A DNA stretch of 64,000 bases from positions 496,001-560,000 of the forward strand of contig NZ_CP101943.1 of the NCBI RefSeq assembly GCF_024508235.1. The letters are read 5' to 3'. Below, in pieces: positions 17,180-25,889 of the stretch. The number at the start of each line of letters is the position of its first letter. Position 1 is the first letter of the stretch. The DNA comes from Halococcus qingdaonensis (GTDB lineage Archaea; Halobacteriota; Halobacteria; Halobacteriales; Halococcaceae). The notes beneath the pieces are model-generated. The model was not told the DNA's origin and did not search any database. It was given only the letters and a program-made list of their open reading frames with translations. A program made the translations under genes and the position numbers.

Positions 17180-17444
17180 CGAATTCGTCAAGGGGCTCGC
17201 TACCCTCTGTGGCGGGCTGTTCGGCTGGATGGTCTTCTCCGGCTGGTACACGACCGAGGGGTTCGAGAGCACGCAGCTCATCGCGGAGGTCCCGACCGAT
17301 CCCGCGATCTACGGCAACATCGCACTCACCCTGCGCGAGGCGCTGTTCTGGTTCGCCATCTTCGGCGCGATCACCTTCTGGGTGCTCATCCCGGCCGGCC
17401 GGCAGGTCCGTGCCGCACTGCGCGATCGCCGCTCGTCGAACTAA
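17172..17444 (+). CDS. Last gene of the bc cluster, small membrane protein (DUF7314 type)
   Basis: A 90-residue protein with two hydrophobic helices (about 9-27 and 53-76). The ATG at 17172 overlaps the previous gene and gives MSDEFVKGLATL. A longer start five codons upstream is possible but would not fit the coupling pattern. Function unknown, likely accessory to the bc complex. After its stop comes about 430 bp without a convincing gene. Confidence 0.75.
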   Translation: MSDEFVKGLATLCGGLFGWMVFSGWYTTEGFESTQLIAEVPTDPAIYGNIALTLREALFWFAIFGAITFWVLIPAGRQVRAALRDRRSSN

Positions 17445-17871
17445 TTTGGTCTGCATTTTCTGTCGGCTGCTACACTCCACGAGCAGCGATTGCAGCCGTC
17501 TCTTACTATCCTTGACGGCCCGACGACGCATTGTTGTCCAGACCTGAGACGGCTCTGCAGGTGTTTATGATCCAGTTTGCTGGGCCACTCCGATTCGTTG
17601 AGAGCGCAGTATATTCGGCTACCAGTCTACTGCCAACCGCCGTGACAGCCACGTACTTCTCCCAGCCGATTCGCTCACTCGCTGCGCTCGTGCAGCCCTC
17701 GCACGCCGATTTGTACTGGTGTTCGTCAGTTGAGGGATTTACTCCGTTCGCGCCTCGCTTGACTCGCGGACAAGCGCGCTGATCACGGCCCACTGAGCGA
17801 AGAGTAGAAACAGACCATTCCGACGGCGTCGCAAAACATTCTCGACCGGTGGTTCGATCGCTCGCGTCGTC
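17445..17871. other. Long non-coding stretch with a possible decayed gene
   Basis: 427 bp between the bc cluster and a convergent membrane-protein gene. Composition is noticeably more AT-rich than the flanks (for example around 17531-17640). The minus strand has an open frame at 17506-17793 whose translation contains Cys pairs and EYTALSTNRSGPAN, but codon choice is poor and no family is recognised. It may be the remnant of a lost gene or mobile element. No tRNA, palindrome array or clear promoter is visible in it. Confidence 0.4.
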
Positions 17872-18321
17872 TCAGACGACCGCGTTCCACAGCGGGGCGA
17901 TGACGAAGAAGACGCTGAGGTAGGCCGCGTAGAGCACGACGAGCACGGAGGCAGCGACGGCCGCCTTCGGCTGGCCGATCTCGCGGTCGTTGCGCACCTC
18001 GACACGTCTGGCCTCGAGTTCGAAGAAGTCGGTGACGAACATGCCGACGACGAGCACCGACAGCACCATCCCCGAGTGGAGTTCGACGGTGCCGAGGTAG
18101 AACGAGCCGAGGATGAGCAGGATGGTGGTGGCGATGTGGGCGGGATGCTGTTCGATGGCGTCGGCACCGCCTTCGTCCGCCTGCGAGACGTTCGAGCGGT
18201 GCGAGAGCGCACGCGTCGCGAGGTTCACCACGGCGAGGACGACGAGCACGTAGACGATCAGCGGTGGCTCGCCGCTACCGAGCACGGCATCGACCGGGCC
18301 GAACAGCGAGAGTGGATTCAT
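17872..18321 (-). CDS. Membrane protein converging on bc cluster (DUF7313 type)
   Basis: A 149-residue protein with four hydrophobic helices (about 12-36, 60-80, 82-101 and 124-147) and a cytoplasmic loop rich in charged residues (ELEARRVEVRNDREIGQPK). Function unknown; the family is often near the halocyanin/cytochrome bc genes. Starts MNPLSLFGPVDAVLG. Same orientation as the following NAD-kinase-like gene, 36 bp apart, with a TTAGAAGG box in between on the minus strand. Confidence 0.75.
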   Translation of the reverse strand: MNPLSLFGPVDAVLGSGEPPLIVYVLVVLAVVNLATRALSHRSNVSQADEGGADAIEQHPAHIATTILLILGSFYLGTVELHSGMVLSVLVVGMFVTDFFELEARRVEVRNDREIGQPKAAVAASVLVVLYAAYLSVFFVIAPLWNAVV

Positions 18322-18357
18322 AGGGTATCGTCCAACGCGACTCCATTAGAAGGTTTC

Positions 18358-19092
18358 TCATTCCCGGTCGCCATCGTGCAGCGAGACGACCGGCAGCGTT
18401 CCGGCGCGCACAAGCTCCACCGTCGCTCCCGGCTCGACCGTTTCGACCGTCCGCCCATCGACCAGCAGCTCCACGTCGGCGTCGTCGCGCTCGACGGTAA
18501 GCGAGAGATCGGCCAGCGGCACGACCCAGTGGTCGGGATCGGTCGCAAAGGGTGAGATCGGGACGGCGGTCAGCACGTCGCTCCCGGGCGCGACGATCGG
18601 CCCGCCAGCGGCGTGGGCGTAGCCACGACTACCCGCCGGCGTCGTGACGACCACGCCGTCGGCGCGAAATCGGGCGATCGGTGTGTTCCGGTTCGGCCGG
18701 TCGAGCGAGAACTCGGAGATCGTCGCCGCGGCCGCCGTCGCGAGGGTGACGTCGGAGAGTGCGTGAGCGATCCCGCCGTCGGTCTCGACGGCCACGAGCG
18801 GCCGCTCCGTGACGGTGTATCGTCCATCGAGAAGCCGCTCGGCAGTTTCTGGCCGAAGATCGTCGGTGAGCGGAAGAACGGGTATCGTGGTGTCCGCCGT
18901 GACGAGTTCCGCGATCGCGTCGCCGGCAGGCGCTATCACGAGATCGGTTCCGTCGATCGTCTCCACGGTGGTGGTTTCGGCGACGCCGCCGGTGGCCCGA
19001 ACCGTTTCGACGACGTCGGCCGCCCCGTCGGCGGACACGAGTACCCCGATATCCGGTCGTTCGCCCCTGTCAACCGTCTCCCCGTCACTCAT
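18358..19092 (-). CDS. Degenerate NAD kinase-like protein
   Basis: A 244-residue protein with the overall fold of NAD kinase. The GSRGYAHAAGGPIVAP segment (154-169) corresponds to the nucleotide-site GSTAYSLSAGGPIV of true kinases, followed by a PISPF equivalent. However, the catalytic GGDGT motif is replaced by PAGDA (55-59) and the Asn-Glu pair by Ser-Asp (ALSDV, 111-115). The protein is therefore unlikely to phosphorylate NAD; it may bind a dinucleotide as a sensor or scaffold. The start at 19092 is preferred; an upstream start would add 16 residues of unsupported sequence. Confidence 0.75.
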   Translation of the reverse strand: MSDGETVDRGERPDIGVLVSADGAADVVETVRATGGVAETTTVETIDGTDLVIAPAGDAIAELVTADTTIPVLPLTDDLRPETAERLLDGRYTVTERPLVAVETDGGIAHALSDVTLATAAAATISEFSLDRPNRNTPIARFRADGVVVTTPAGSRGYAHAAGGPIVAPGSDVLTAVPISPFATDPDHWVVPLADLSLTVERDDADVELLVDGRTVETVEPGATVELVRAGTLPVVSLHDGDRE

Positions 19093-19195
19093 CGGGGTCG
19101 GTTGTGGCCGGCCGGTCAAAAGACTGCGGGCTCGTGGCAAGGTTCGCGCGACGGCGACGGGAACGCTTTATCAGCGCCGGCCGCCATCGATCCGT

Positions 19196-19651
19196 ATGAG
19201 CCTCGCAGTCGAGACCCCGCCACCGCCGACGCTCGAAGCCGGCGTCGACGCCGACGCCTACGAGGACGCCGACGTCGGCGGTGACGAGTACCGCCGTGAC
19301 GAACTCGAATCCTTCCTCCACGCAGGTGCGTGGGACGAGGCGTTCGAGCACTGGGCGGCCGACACCGAAATGAGCGAACGCGAGTTCGCCATCGTTCGCG
19401 ATCTCGGACTCGTCGATCGTTTCGATTTCTTCTGGGATGATTTCGCCGACCGGGTGGGCTACCACGCCCCCGGGCTGCCCGAGGACTGGAAGGAACGCGA
19501 TCTCCATCCGGAGCTCGATTCGTGGGGCGAAGTCTCCTCGATCAACGCCGGACTCACCGAACTCGGCCAGCTCGTCTGCGAGGTGCTCAAGGAGGAATAC
19601 ATCGACTGGGAGGCGGACTACGACGCACCGGACGACCTCCCCGACTTCTGA
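19196..19651 (+). CDS. Conserved haloarchaeal protein of unknown function
   Basis: A 151-residue acidic soluble protein, Trp-rich for its size (AGAWDEAFEHWAADT, FFWDDFADRVGYHAPGLPEDW, ELDSWGEVSSINAGLTELGQ). No membrane segment, metal site or enzymatic motif is visible. A CTTTATC box at about 19164-19170 lies 26-30 nt before the ATG at 19196, which fixes the start. I do not assign a function. It is divergent from the NAD-kinase-like gene across about 100 bp. Confidence 0.75.
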   Translation: MSLAVETPPPPTLEAGVDADAYEDADVGGDEYRRDELESFLHAGAWDEAFEHWAADTEMSEREFAIVRDLGLVDRFDFFWDDFADRVGYHAPGLPEDWKERDLHPELDSWGEVSSINAGLTELGQLVCEVLKEEYIDWEADYDAPDDLPDF

Positions 19652-19704
19652 CGGGCGCTCGTCGCCGCCCGTGGGGTTGATATGCATGGCCGCGAACGGC
19701 CCGC

Positions 19705-19872
19705 ATGAACGAGACGGCCACCCCGCCCGACGAGCGCGAATGTGAACGCTGCGGTCGTCGTGACGTCTGGGACGAGACGACCGACAACTGGCGGATCGTC
19801 GAGAGCGGTCGCAGCCACTGCATCCACGAGTGGGATATCAACGGCGCGTACAACCCCTTCGCCGAGTCGTAG
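19705..19872 (+). CDS. HEWD family small protein
   Basis: A 55-residue protein with the sequence HEWD at 41-44, which names a small haloarchaeal family. Cys14, Cys17 (ECERCGRR) and Cys39 with a nearby His look like a small zinc-binding site. The sequence reads like a one-knuckle zinc finger plus a conserved NGAYNPF tail. Function unknown. It begins 53 bp after the previous gene with a TTGATATG box in between. Confidence 0.75.
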   Translation: MNETATPPDERECERCGRRDVWDETTDNWRIVESGRSHCIHEWDINGAYNPFAES

Positions 19873-19920
19873 CCGGTCGAACTCGCCAACAGTTAAGTCC
19901 CCGTCGGCGTACGTTCGCGT

Positions 19921-20217
19921 ATGGATGCGACGGAAGCCGAAATCGACTCGCTCGTCGGCCGTGAGGTCTACTCGAACAACGGTCTGTTCGTCGGCGAGGT
20001 CGAGGACGTCCGCCTCGATCTCGATCGCGAGATCGTCACCGGCCTGGCGGTCGGCGGACTGAACCGCGAACTGCTCACCGGGCGTGCGCGCACTGCCAGC
20101 GGCGTCGTCGTCCCGTTCCGGTGGGTGCGGTCGGTTGGCGATATCGTTCTCGTCACAGAGGCGATCGAGCGCCTGCGCGAACCGAGCGAGGAGACAGAGG
20201 CCGAAGCCACCGTTTAA
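19921..20217 (+). CDS. PRC-barrel domain protein
   Basis: A 98-residue single PRC-barrel protein (LVGREVYSNNGLFVGEVEDVRLDLD at the start, VVPFRWVRSVGDIVLV later). PRC barrels of archaea are small beta-barrels linked to RNA handling, ribosome maturation and cell division; which applies here is unknown. A GTTAAGT box lies about 28 nt before the ATG. The stop codon overlaps the stop codon of the convergent DHH gene by four bases. Confidence 0.85.
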   Translation: MDATEAEIDSLVGREVYSNNGLFVGEVEDVRLDLDREIVTGLAVGGLNRELLTGRARTASGVVVPFRWVRSVGDIVLVTEAIERLREPSEETEAEATV

Positions 20218-21653
20218 TTTCCGTTGTCGTCGACGCCGAGTGCGTCGAAGAGCTTGCGCCGGACGGCCTGTTTGGTGAGCGCGAGTAGCGTTTCGCGGTT
20301 GTCATCGGTCGTCTCGATGCCGGTGAAGATGCCCAGCGGGATCGACACCGTCGCGTCCGTCGAGTGGCCGACCGTCTCGCCGTGTTCCTCGAAGGCGCTT
20401 TCGAGCACGTTACGGATGTTGATGCGGATGTCCTTCGAGCGCGCCGAAAGGGTGATGCGCTCGTCGTCGATGGCGAAGACGGCGGTCGTGCTCACCCCTT
20501 CCAGATTCAGGAGCTGCTGGGCGGCCTGTGCGAGCGCGTCGCGATCGTGGATGTAGCCGGCGTTCGAGACGAGATACGAGCCGTTGACCTCGCGGTTGCC
20601 GATCGCCTCGGCGAGTACGTCGAGCGTCTCGGGCGACATCGACGGCGATTCGACCTGTTCGAGGGTGTCGTGGTCGGCGAACGGGTAGAGATAGGAGGCG
20701 GCGGTCAGGTCGGCCGGTGTCGTATCGCGCTTGAAGTCGAGCGTTTCGGCGCGAATGCCGTAGAGCAGCGCGGTCGCGACGGTGTCGTCGAGGCCGAGAT
20801 CGAACTCCTGGACGTATTTCGTCATGATCGTCGACGTCGAGGAGACGTTCGCGCGCACGTCGGAGAAGGCCGCCTCGTAGTCGCCGTCGGGTTCGTGGTG
20901 GTCGATGAGGACGTCGATCGGCCGGTCGATCGTCTCCTCCATCGACTGGGCGTGATCGACGAGCGCGAGCGTGTCGTACTCCCCGAAGTCGACGTCGGCG
21001 CGCGCCTGCAGATCGACGCCGATGAGATTGACGAACGCGCGGTCCTCCTGATGGCCGATCTCGCCCTCGTAGAGGATGTCCGCTTCGATGCCGCGCGCCT
21101 CGGCGATCGCCCGGAGTGCGACCGCGCTGGCGATCGAGTCCGGGCCAGGGTTGTCGTTGGCGAGGATGGCCAGGCGCTGTTCGGTGTCGTCGAGTACGTC
21201 GGCGAGCAGTCCCGCCTTGTGTTCGAGTTCGCCGGTTTCGAGCGCGCGCAGCGCGGCGTCGGCGATCACCGACGAGGGGTTGATGACGGCGTCGGCACCC
21301 GCTTCGCGGAGCTCGTCGGCGGTCACCGGGTCCGAGGCGCGCGCGATGACGAACTGTTCGTCGCCGCGTGCGCGGACGTTCGCGATGGCCGCCTCGTTGG
21401 CGTCGATGTCTGTCGACAGCACGAGTAGTACGTCCCGATCGGCGACCGTCTCGGGCACCCCCTCGTCGGCGATGTCGGCGGTCTTGGCGTTCATGTCCTG
21501 GTCACGCAGGGCCTCGACGCGGCTCTCGTCGACGTCGACGATGAGGACGTCCTTGCCCTCGTCGACGAGCTCCTCGGCGACGGCGTAGCCCACGCTGCCA
21601 CAGCCCAAGATCGCATAGGAGGACATCGAGGCCATCGTGATACCGGTGCTCAT
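20214..21653 (-). CDS. TrkA-N (Rossmann)/DHH-DHHA1 phosphoesterase fusion
   Basis: A 479-residue protein. Residues about 11-125 are an NAD-binding RCK/TrkA-N Rossmann domain (ILGCGSVGYAVAEEL, IVDVD, then ALRDQDMNAKTADI). Residues about 150-300 are a DHH phosphoesterase domain with NDNPGPDSIASA, ALVDHAQ and the signature LIDHHEPDG, followed by a DHHA1 substrate domain (about 340-460). DHH proteins hydrolyse nanoRNA or cyclic dinucleotides; the fused Rossmann domain suggests control by a nucleotide ligand. Substrate unknown. The minus-strand box GATTATAAAC near 21683 supports the start at 21653, though inner ATGs exist. Confidence 0.85.
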   Translation of the reverse strand: MSTGITMASMSSYAILGCGSVGYAVAEELVDEGKDVLIVDVDESRVEALRDQDMNAKTADIADEGVPETVADRDVLLVLSTDIDANEAAIANVRARGDEQFVIARASDPVTADELREAGADAVINPSSVIADAALRALETGELEHKAGLLADVLDDTEQRLAILANDNPGPDSIASAVALRAIAEARGIEADILYEGEIGHQEDRAFVNLIGVDLQARADVDFGEYDTLALVDHAQSMEETIDRPIDVLIDHHEPDGDYEAAFSDVRANVSSTSTIMTKYVQEFDLGLDDTVATALLYGIRAETLDFKRDTTPADLTAASYLYPFADHDTLEQVESPSMSPETLDVLAEAIGNREVNGSYLVSNAGYIHDRDALAQAAQQLLNLEGVSTTAVFAIDDERITLSARSKDIRINIRNVLESAFEEHGETVGHSTDATVSIPLGIFTGIETTDDNRETLLALTKQAVRRKLFDALGVDDNGN

Positions 21654-21766
21654 TGTCCGTCCACTCTGGGAGAGCCATGTTTATAATCTGCGTGTTCTCG
21701 GCGGTCGTCCCCGGAGGGCGCTGCTCTCACGCAAACTATTTGTCGCTGTCGGTGGACACTTCGGAT

Positions 21767-22561
21767 ATGCTCTCGCTCGAAGACTCACCGCTCGCACGCG
21801 ACGGCAAGATCCTGATTCTCGCCTACGATCACGGCCTCGAACATGGCCCCTCGGACTTCACCGAGCATCCCGAACGGATGGCTCCCGAGACCGTCTTCGA
21901 CGTCGCGACCCACGACGCCGTCACCTCGGTCGCCGTCCAAAAGGGGCTTGCCGAGGGCTACTACCCCTCCTACGAGGACGACGTCTCGCTGCTGACGAAG
22001 CTCAACGGCACCTCGAACCTCTGGATGGGCGAACCCGACAGCGCCGTGAACTGCACGGTCGACTACGCCGCCGACATCGGTGCCGACGCCGTGGGGTTCA
22101 CCCTCTACGGCGGCTCGAACAGCGAAATCGAGATGGCCGAGGAGTTCCGCGACGCCCAGGAGGCCGCCCGTGCACACGATCTCCCGATGGTGATGTGGTC
22201 GTACCCCCGTGGCCAGGGGCTCAGAAACGCCTCCGACGCCGACACGATCGCCTACGCCGCACGCGAGGCGCTCGAACTCGGCGCGGACGTAGCGAAGGTC
22301 AAGTATCCCGGCAGCCGCGAGGCGATGGAACACACCGTCCAGGCCGCCGGCGGGGAGAACGGCGCGAAGGTCATCATGTCCGGCGGTTCCAAGGTCTCCG
22401 ACGAGGCGTTCCTCAAGAACGTCAAGGCCGTGATGGACGCCGGCGGAGCGGGACTCGCCGTCGGCCGGAACATCTGGCAGCGCGAGAACCCGACGCAGCT
22501 GCTCGATGCGCTCGAAGCGGTCATCCACGAGGGCGCATCCGTCGACGCCGCACTCTCGTGA
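21767..22561 (+). CDS. fba: Class I fructose-bisphosphate aldolase, archaeal DhnA type
   Basis: Cleaves or forms fructose 1,6-bisphosphate by a Schiff-base mechanism. The 264-residue length is typical of archaeal class IA aldolases. The catalytic Tyr146 (WSYPRG) and Schiff-base Lys177 (AKVKYPG) fall at the same positions as in the Thermoproteus tenax enzyme. Other family motifs are LAYDHGLEHGP and KLNGTSNL. An ACTATTTG box about 27 nt before the ATG fits a leaderless mRNA. Its stop overlaps the start of the fructose bisphosphatase gene by one base, giving a gluconeogenic pair. Confidence 0.92.
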   Translation: MLSLEDSPLARDGKILILAYDHGLEHGPSDFTEHPERMAPETVFDVATHDAVTSVAVQKGLAEGYYPSYEDDVSLLTKLNGTSNLWMGEPDSAVNCTVDYAADIGADAVGFTLYGGSNSEIEMAEEFRDAQEAARAHDLPMVMWSYPRGQGLRNASDADTIAYAAREALELGADVAKVKYPGSREAMEHTVQAAGGENGAKVIMSGGSKVSDEAFLKNVKAVMDAGGAGLAVGRNIWQRENPTQLLDALEAVIHEGASVDAALS

Positions 22562-23409
22562 TGGACATCATCGACGCGATCTTCGAGACGATCGCCGAGA
22601 CGGCCCCCGAGATCCGCGCGGGGCTCGTCGGCCGGCGCGAATATCAGGAGGACGAGAACCCGAGCGGCGAGGAGCAGCTCGCGGCGGACGTCCACGCCGA
22701 CCAACTCCTGGAAGAACGCCTGCTCGCGATCGACGGCGTCGGCAGCTACGCGAGCGAGGAACGTGAGGAGGTCATCGGCGACGGCTCGGAGCTCTCGGTC
22801 GCGGTCGATCCGCTCGACGGCTCCTCGAACATCAAGCCGAACAACACGATGGGGACGATCGTCGGGATTTACGACGCCCAGCTCCCGGCCGGCGGCCACG
22901 ATCTCGTCGGGGCGGCCTACACGCTCTACGGCCCGATCACGACGATGATGACCGCCGTCGACGACACCGCGACCGAGTCCGTCGTCGAGGACGGCGAGCG
23001 ACACACGGTGAACGAGGACCTCTCGCTGCCCGACGAGCCGACCGTCTACGGCTTCGGCGGGCGCGTACCCGACTGGACCGACGGGTTCACCGACTACGCC
23101 CGCGAGATCGAGTCGGATTCGTCGCTCAAACTCCGCTACGGCGGCGCGATGATCGGCGACGTGAACCAGGTGCTCACCTACGGCGGGATTTTCGCCTACC
23201 CGGCGCTCGACTCGGCCCCCGAGGGCAAACTCCGCCTCCAGTTCGAGGGCAACCCGATCGCGTACATCGTCGAATCGGCCGGCGGGCGCTCCTCGGATGG
23301 CGACGGATCGCTGCTCGATATCGAACCCGACGGACTTCACGAGCGCGTGCCGGTCCACGTCGGCAACGAGGGACTGATCGACCGGCTCGAAGCGACGCTC
23401 GACGGCTAG
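22561..23409 (+). CDS. fbp: Fructose-1,6-bisphosphatase
   Basis: Removes the C1 phosphate of fructose 1,6-bisphosphate in gluconeogenesis. The 282-residue protein shows the metal/substrate motif VDPLDGSSN at 82-90, an upstream acidic site ASEERE at 64-69, and a late phosphate-binding LRYGGAMIGDV segment. These are the marks of the class I FBPase/inositol phosphatase superfamily. Start ATG overlaps the aldolase stop (TGATG), so the two are translationally coupled. The stop overlaps the convergent methyltransferase stop by four bases. Confidence 0.9.
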   Translation: MDIIDAIFETIAETAPEIRAGLVGRREYQEDENPSGEEQLAADVHADQLLEERLLAIDGVGSYASEEREEVIGDGSELSVAVDPLDGSSNIKPNNTMGTIVGIYDAQLPAGGHDLVGAAYTLYGPITTMMTAVDDTATESVVEDGERHTVNEDLSLPDEPTVYGFGGRVPDWTDGFTDYAREIESDSSLKLRYGGAMIGDVNQVLTYGGIFAYPALDSAPEGKLRLQFEGNPIAYIVESAGGRSSDGDGSLLDIEPDGLHERVPVHVGNEGLIDRLEATLDG

Positions 23410-24020
23410 TTCTTCCGGTTTTCGGCGAACAGCACTTCGAACGTACTGTTTTCGATCGACCGCGTTTCGTGGATCTCGAACCCGGCGTCGGCGAACTGGC
23501 GTGCGCTCGTCTCGGTGTCGGGGAAACTCCAGCGCATCTCCACGCCCGTCTCCAGCCAGTCGGGGTTGGTGCCGTCCCAGCCTTCGTCGCCGCCGACGGT
23601 GAGCACGGCCAGTCCGCCGGGTCGCAGCACGCGATGGAACGCCGCCGCGACGCGGGCGTGTTCGTCGAGCGGGACGTGGATCAGCGAGAAGAGGGCACAG
23701 ATTGCGTCGAAACCGTCGTCGACGAACCCGAGCGCGCTCATGTCGCCCTGGACGAACCGTGCCTGCGCGACGTCCTTACGGGCGCGACGGAGCTGTTCGC
23801 GTGAGAGGTCGACGCCGACCACGTCGTGATCGTCGGCCAAGCGCTCGGCGACCGGCACGCCCGCGCCGCAGCCGGCGTCGAGCACCCGTGCGCCGTCGGC
23901 GAGTCGGTCGCATAGCCAGTCGAGATGGGGTCGATCGGCGTGCTCGTTCGTTCGACGGGCCAGATACTCGTCGACGATCGCGTCGTAGCCGTCCCTGATG
24001 GCGCGCTTGTCGCCCGTCAT
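23406..24020 (-). CDS. Class I SAM-dependent methyltransferase
   Basis: A 204-residue methyltransferase with a Rossmann fold. Motif I VLDAGCGAGVPVAERL lies near residues 46-61. An acidic post-I residue (VVGVDLS) and motif II VQGDMSALGF follow. Substrate unknown; the fold and length suit small-molecule or tRNA targets. The start MTGDKRAIRDGYD at 24020 is chosen because homologous-looking sequence begins there; upstream codons are Arg-rich and unconvincing. Confidence 0.82.
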   Translation of the reverse strand: MTGDKRAIRDGYDAIVDEYLARRTNEHADRPHLDWLCDRLADGARVLDAGCGAGVPVAERLADDHDVVGVDLSREQLRRARKDVAQARFVQGDMSALGFVDDGFDAICALFSLIHVPLDEHARVAAAFHRVLRPGGLAVLTVGGDEGWDGTNPDWLETGVEMRWSFPDTETSARQFADAGFEIHETRSIENSTFEVLFAENRKN

Positions 24021-24128
24021 TCGTCGGTACCGACACGGCCGACGGCCAAACCGTTTCGCCGTCCGCGTTCGATCCGGTCGGGTCGACGACATGGAAAAGT
24101 CTTTCCGCAATTATTGCACAGTATCGGT

Positions 24129-25865
24129 ATGGAGATCCGCATCGGCGAGGGGGCGAGCGACGAGGAAGCACGCGTCATCGGCAGCGCGCTGGCCGAACAT
24201 ACCGGGACGGCGATCGAGGTGTACGTTGGCGACGGCGACGCGCCTGCGACGACCGCCGAACCGCCGGCGAGCGACGACCGATCCGCAGCGAACGGGGCGG
24301 GCGGATCACAGGCGTCGACCACGGACGGGCCGACCGAACGCGAGGAACTCCTCCGCGAGGAGATTGCCGATATCGAACAGGGCGGCCCGGAGAAGTACAA
24401 GGATCGCCTGGACGACCAGGGCAAACTGTTCGTCCGCGACCGCCTCGATCTCTGGTTCGACGACGGATTTTCGTTCGAGGACGGCAAGTTCGCCAACTTC
24501 GACAGCGACGACCAACTGCCGGCCGACGGACTGCTCACGGGGGCCGCCGAGTTCGAGGGGCGAACGCTCCACGCGATGGCCAACGACTTCACCGTGAAAG
24601 CGGGCTCGATGGCCGAGAAGGGCGTCGAGAAGTTCCTGCGTATGCAACAGCGCGCGCTCAAGACCGGCCGGCCAGTCCTCTACCTGATGGATTCGTCGGG
24701 TGGACGCATCGATCAGCAGACGGGCTTTTTCGCCAACCGAGAAGGAATCGGGAAATACTACTACAACCACTCGATGCTCTCCGGTCGGGTGCCCCAGATC
24801 TGCGTGCTCTACGGTCCCTGCATCGCCGGTGCGGCCTACACACCCGTATTCGCCGACTTCACGGTGATGGTCGAGGGGATGAGCGCGATGGCCATCGCCT
24901 CCCCGCGGATGGTGGAGATGGTCACCGGCGAGGAGATCGATCTCCAGGAGCTGGGTGGCGCGCAGGTCCACGCCGCCGAATCCGGCAGTGCGGATCTCGT
25001 GGCCGAGGACGAAGAACACGCCCGCGAACTCGTCGCTCAACTCGTCACCTACCTCCCCGACAGTTCCGACGAGAAACCCCCACGATCCGACTCACGTCCA
25101 CCGTCGCGCTCGCCCGCCGGTATCGACTCGGTGGTGCCCGATCGTCCGAACCGCGGCTACGACATGCACGAGCTCATCGATCGCGTCGCCGACCAGGGCT
25201 CGGTGCTCGAACTCCGCGAGCAGTACGGCCCGGAGATCGTCACGGCGTTCTCGCGCATCGACGGCCGACCGGTGGGGATCGTGGCGAACCAGCCGGCCCA
25301 GCGCGCGGGTGCGATCTTCCCCGACGCAGCCGAGAAAGCCGCCGAGTTCATCTGGACCTGCGACGCCTACAACATCCCGCTGCTCTATCTCTGCGACACG
25401 CCGGGATTCATGGCCGGCTCGGACGTCGAAAAGGAGGGCATCCTCGAACAGGGCAAGAAGATGATCTACGCGACCTCCTCGGCCACCGTTCCAAAGCAGT
25501 GCGTCGTCGTCCGGAAGGCCTACGGCGCGGGCATCTACGCCATGTCCGGGCCGGCCTACGACCCCGAATCGACGCTCGCGCTCCCATCGGGCGAGATCGC
25601 CATCATGGGTCCTGAGGCGGCGATCAACGCGGTCTATCGGAACCGCCTCGACGACATCGAGGACGACGAGGAGCGCGCCGCACGCGAGGCAGAACTCCGT
25701 GAGGAGTATCGCGAGGACATCGACGCCCACCGGATGGCGAGCGAGGTCGTCATCGACGACATCGTCCCGCCGAGCGAGCTTCGCGAGGAACTCGCCGCCC
25801 GGTTCGCGTTCTACGAGGGGATCGACAAATCGCTGCCCGACAAGAAACACGGTACGATTCTCTGA
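24129..25865 (+). CDS. pccB: Acyl-CoA (propionyl/acetyl-CoA) carboxylase carboxyltransferase with N-terminal extension
   Basis: Transfers CO2 from carboxybiotin to propionyl-CoA or acetyl-CoA. The 578-residue protein contains both crotonase-fold halves: the acyl-CoA site with DSSGGRIDQQ and GPCIAGAAYTP, and the carboxybiotin side with GIVANQP, FIWTCDAYNIPLLYLCDTPGF and KAYGAGIYAMSGPAY. Two features are unusual. About 75 residues precede the family start (about at EREELLREE), with a folded-looking piece EEARVIGSALAEHTGTAIEVYVGDG and a linker; and a disordered Pro/Ser insert separates the halves (about 315-335). The biotin carboxylase subunit is not adjacent. The ATG is 9 nt into the sequence after TTATTGCACA. 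Confidence 0.87.
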   Translation: MEIRIGEGASDEEARVIGSALAEHTGTAIEVYVGDGDAPATTAEPPASDDRSAANGAGGSQASTTDGPTEREELLREEIADIEQGGPEKYKDRLDDQGKLFVRDRLDLWFDDGFSFEDGKFANFDSDDQLPADGLLTGAAEFEGRTLHAMANDFTVKAGSMAEKGVEKFLRMQQRALKTGRPVLYLMDSSGGRIDQQTGFFANREGIGKYYYNHSMLSGRVPQICVLYGPCIAGAAYTPVFADFTVMVEGMSAMAIASPRMVEMVTGEEIDLQELGGAQVHAAESGSADLVAEDEEHARELVAQLVTYLPDSSDEKPPRSDSRPPSRSPAGIDSVVPDRPNRGYDMHELIDRVADQGSVLELREQYGPEIVTAFSRIDGRPVGIVANQPAQRAGAIFPDAAEKAAEFIWTCDAYNIPLLYLCDTPGFMAGSDVEKEGILEQGKKMIYATSSATVPKQCVVVRKAYGAGIYAMSGPAYDPESTLALPSGEIAIMGPEAAINAVYRNRLDDIEDDEERAAREAELREEYREDIDAHRMASEVVIDDIVPPSELREELAARFAFYEGIDKSLPDKKHGTIL

Positions 25866-25889
25866 ATCACCGGTATCGAGCGTCGTCGC

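Noticed and set aside
17506..17793. 95-codon frame on the minus strand as a gene
   Set aside because: No promoter, no recognised family and atypical codons; listed only as a possible remnant.
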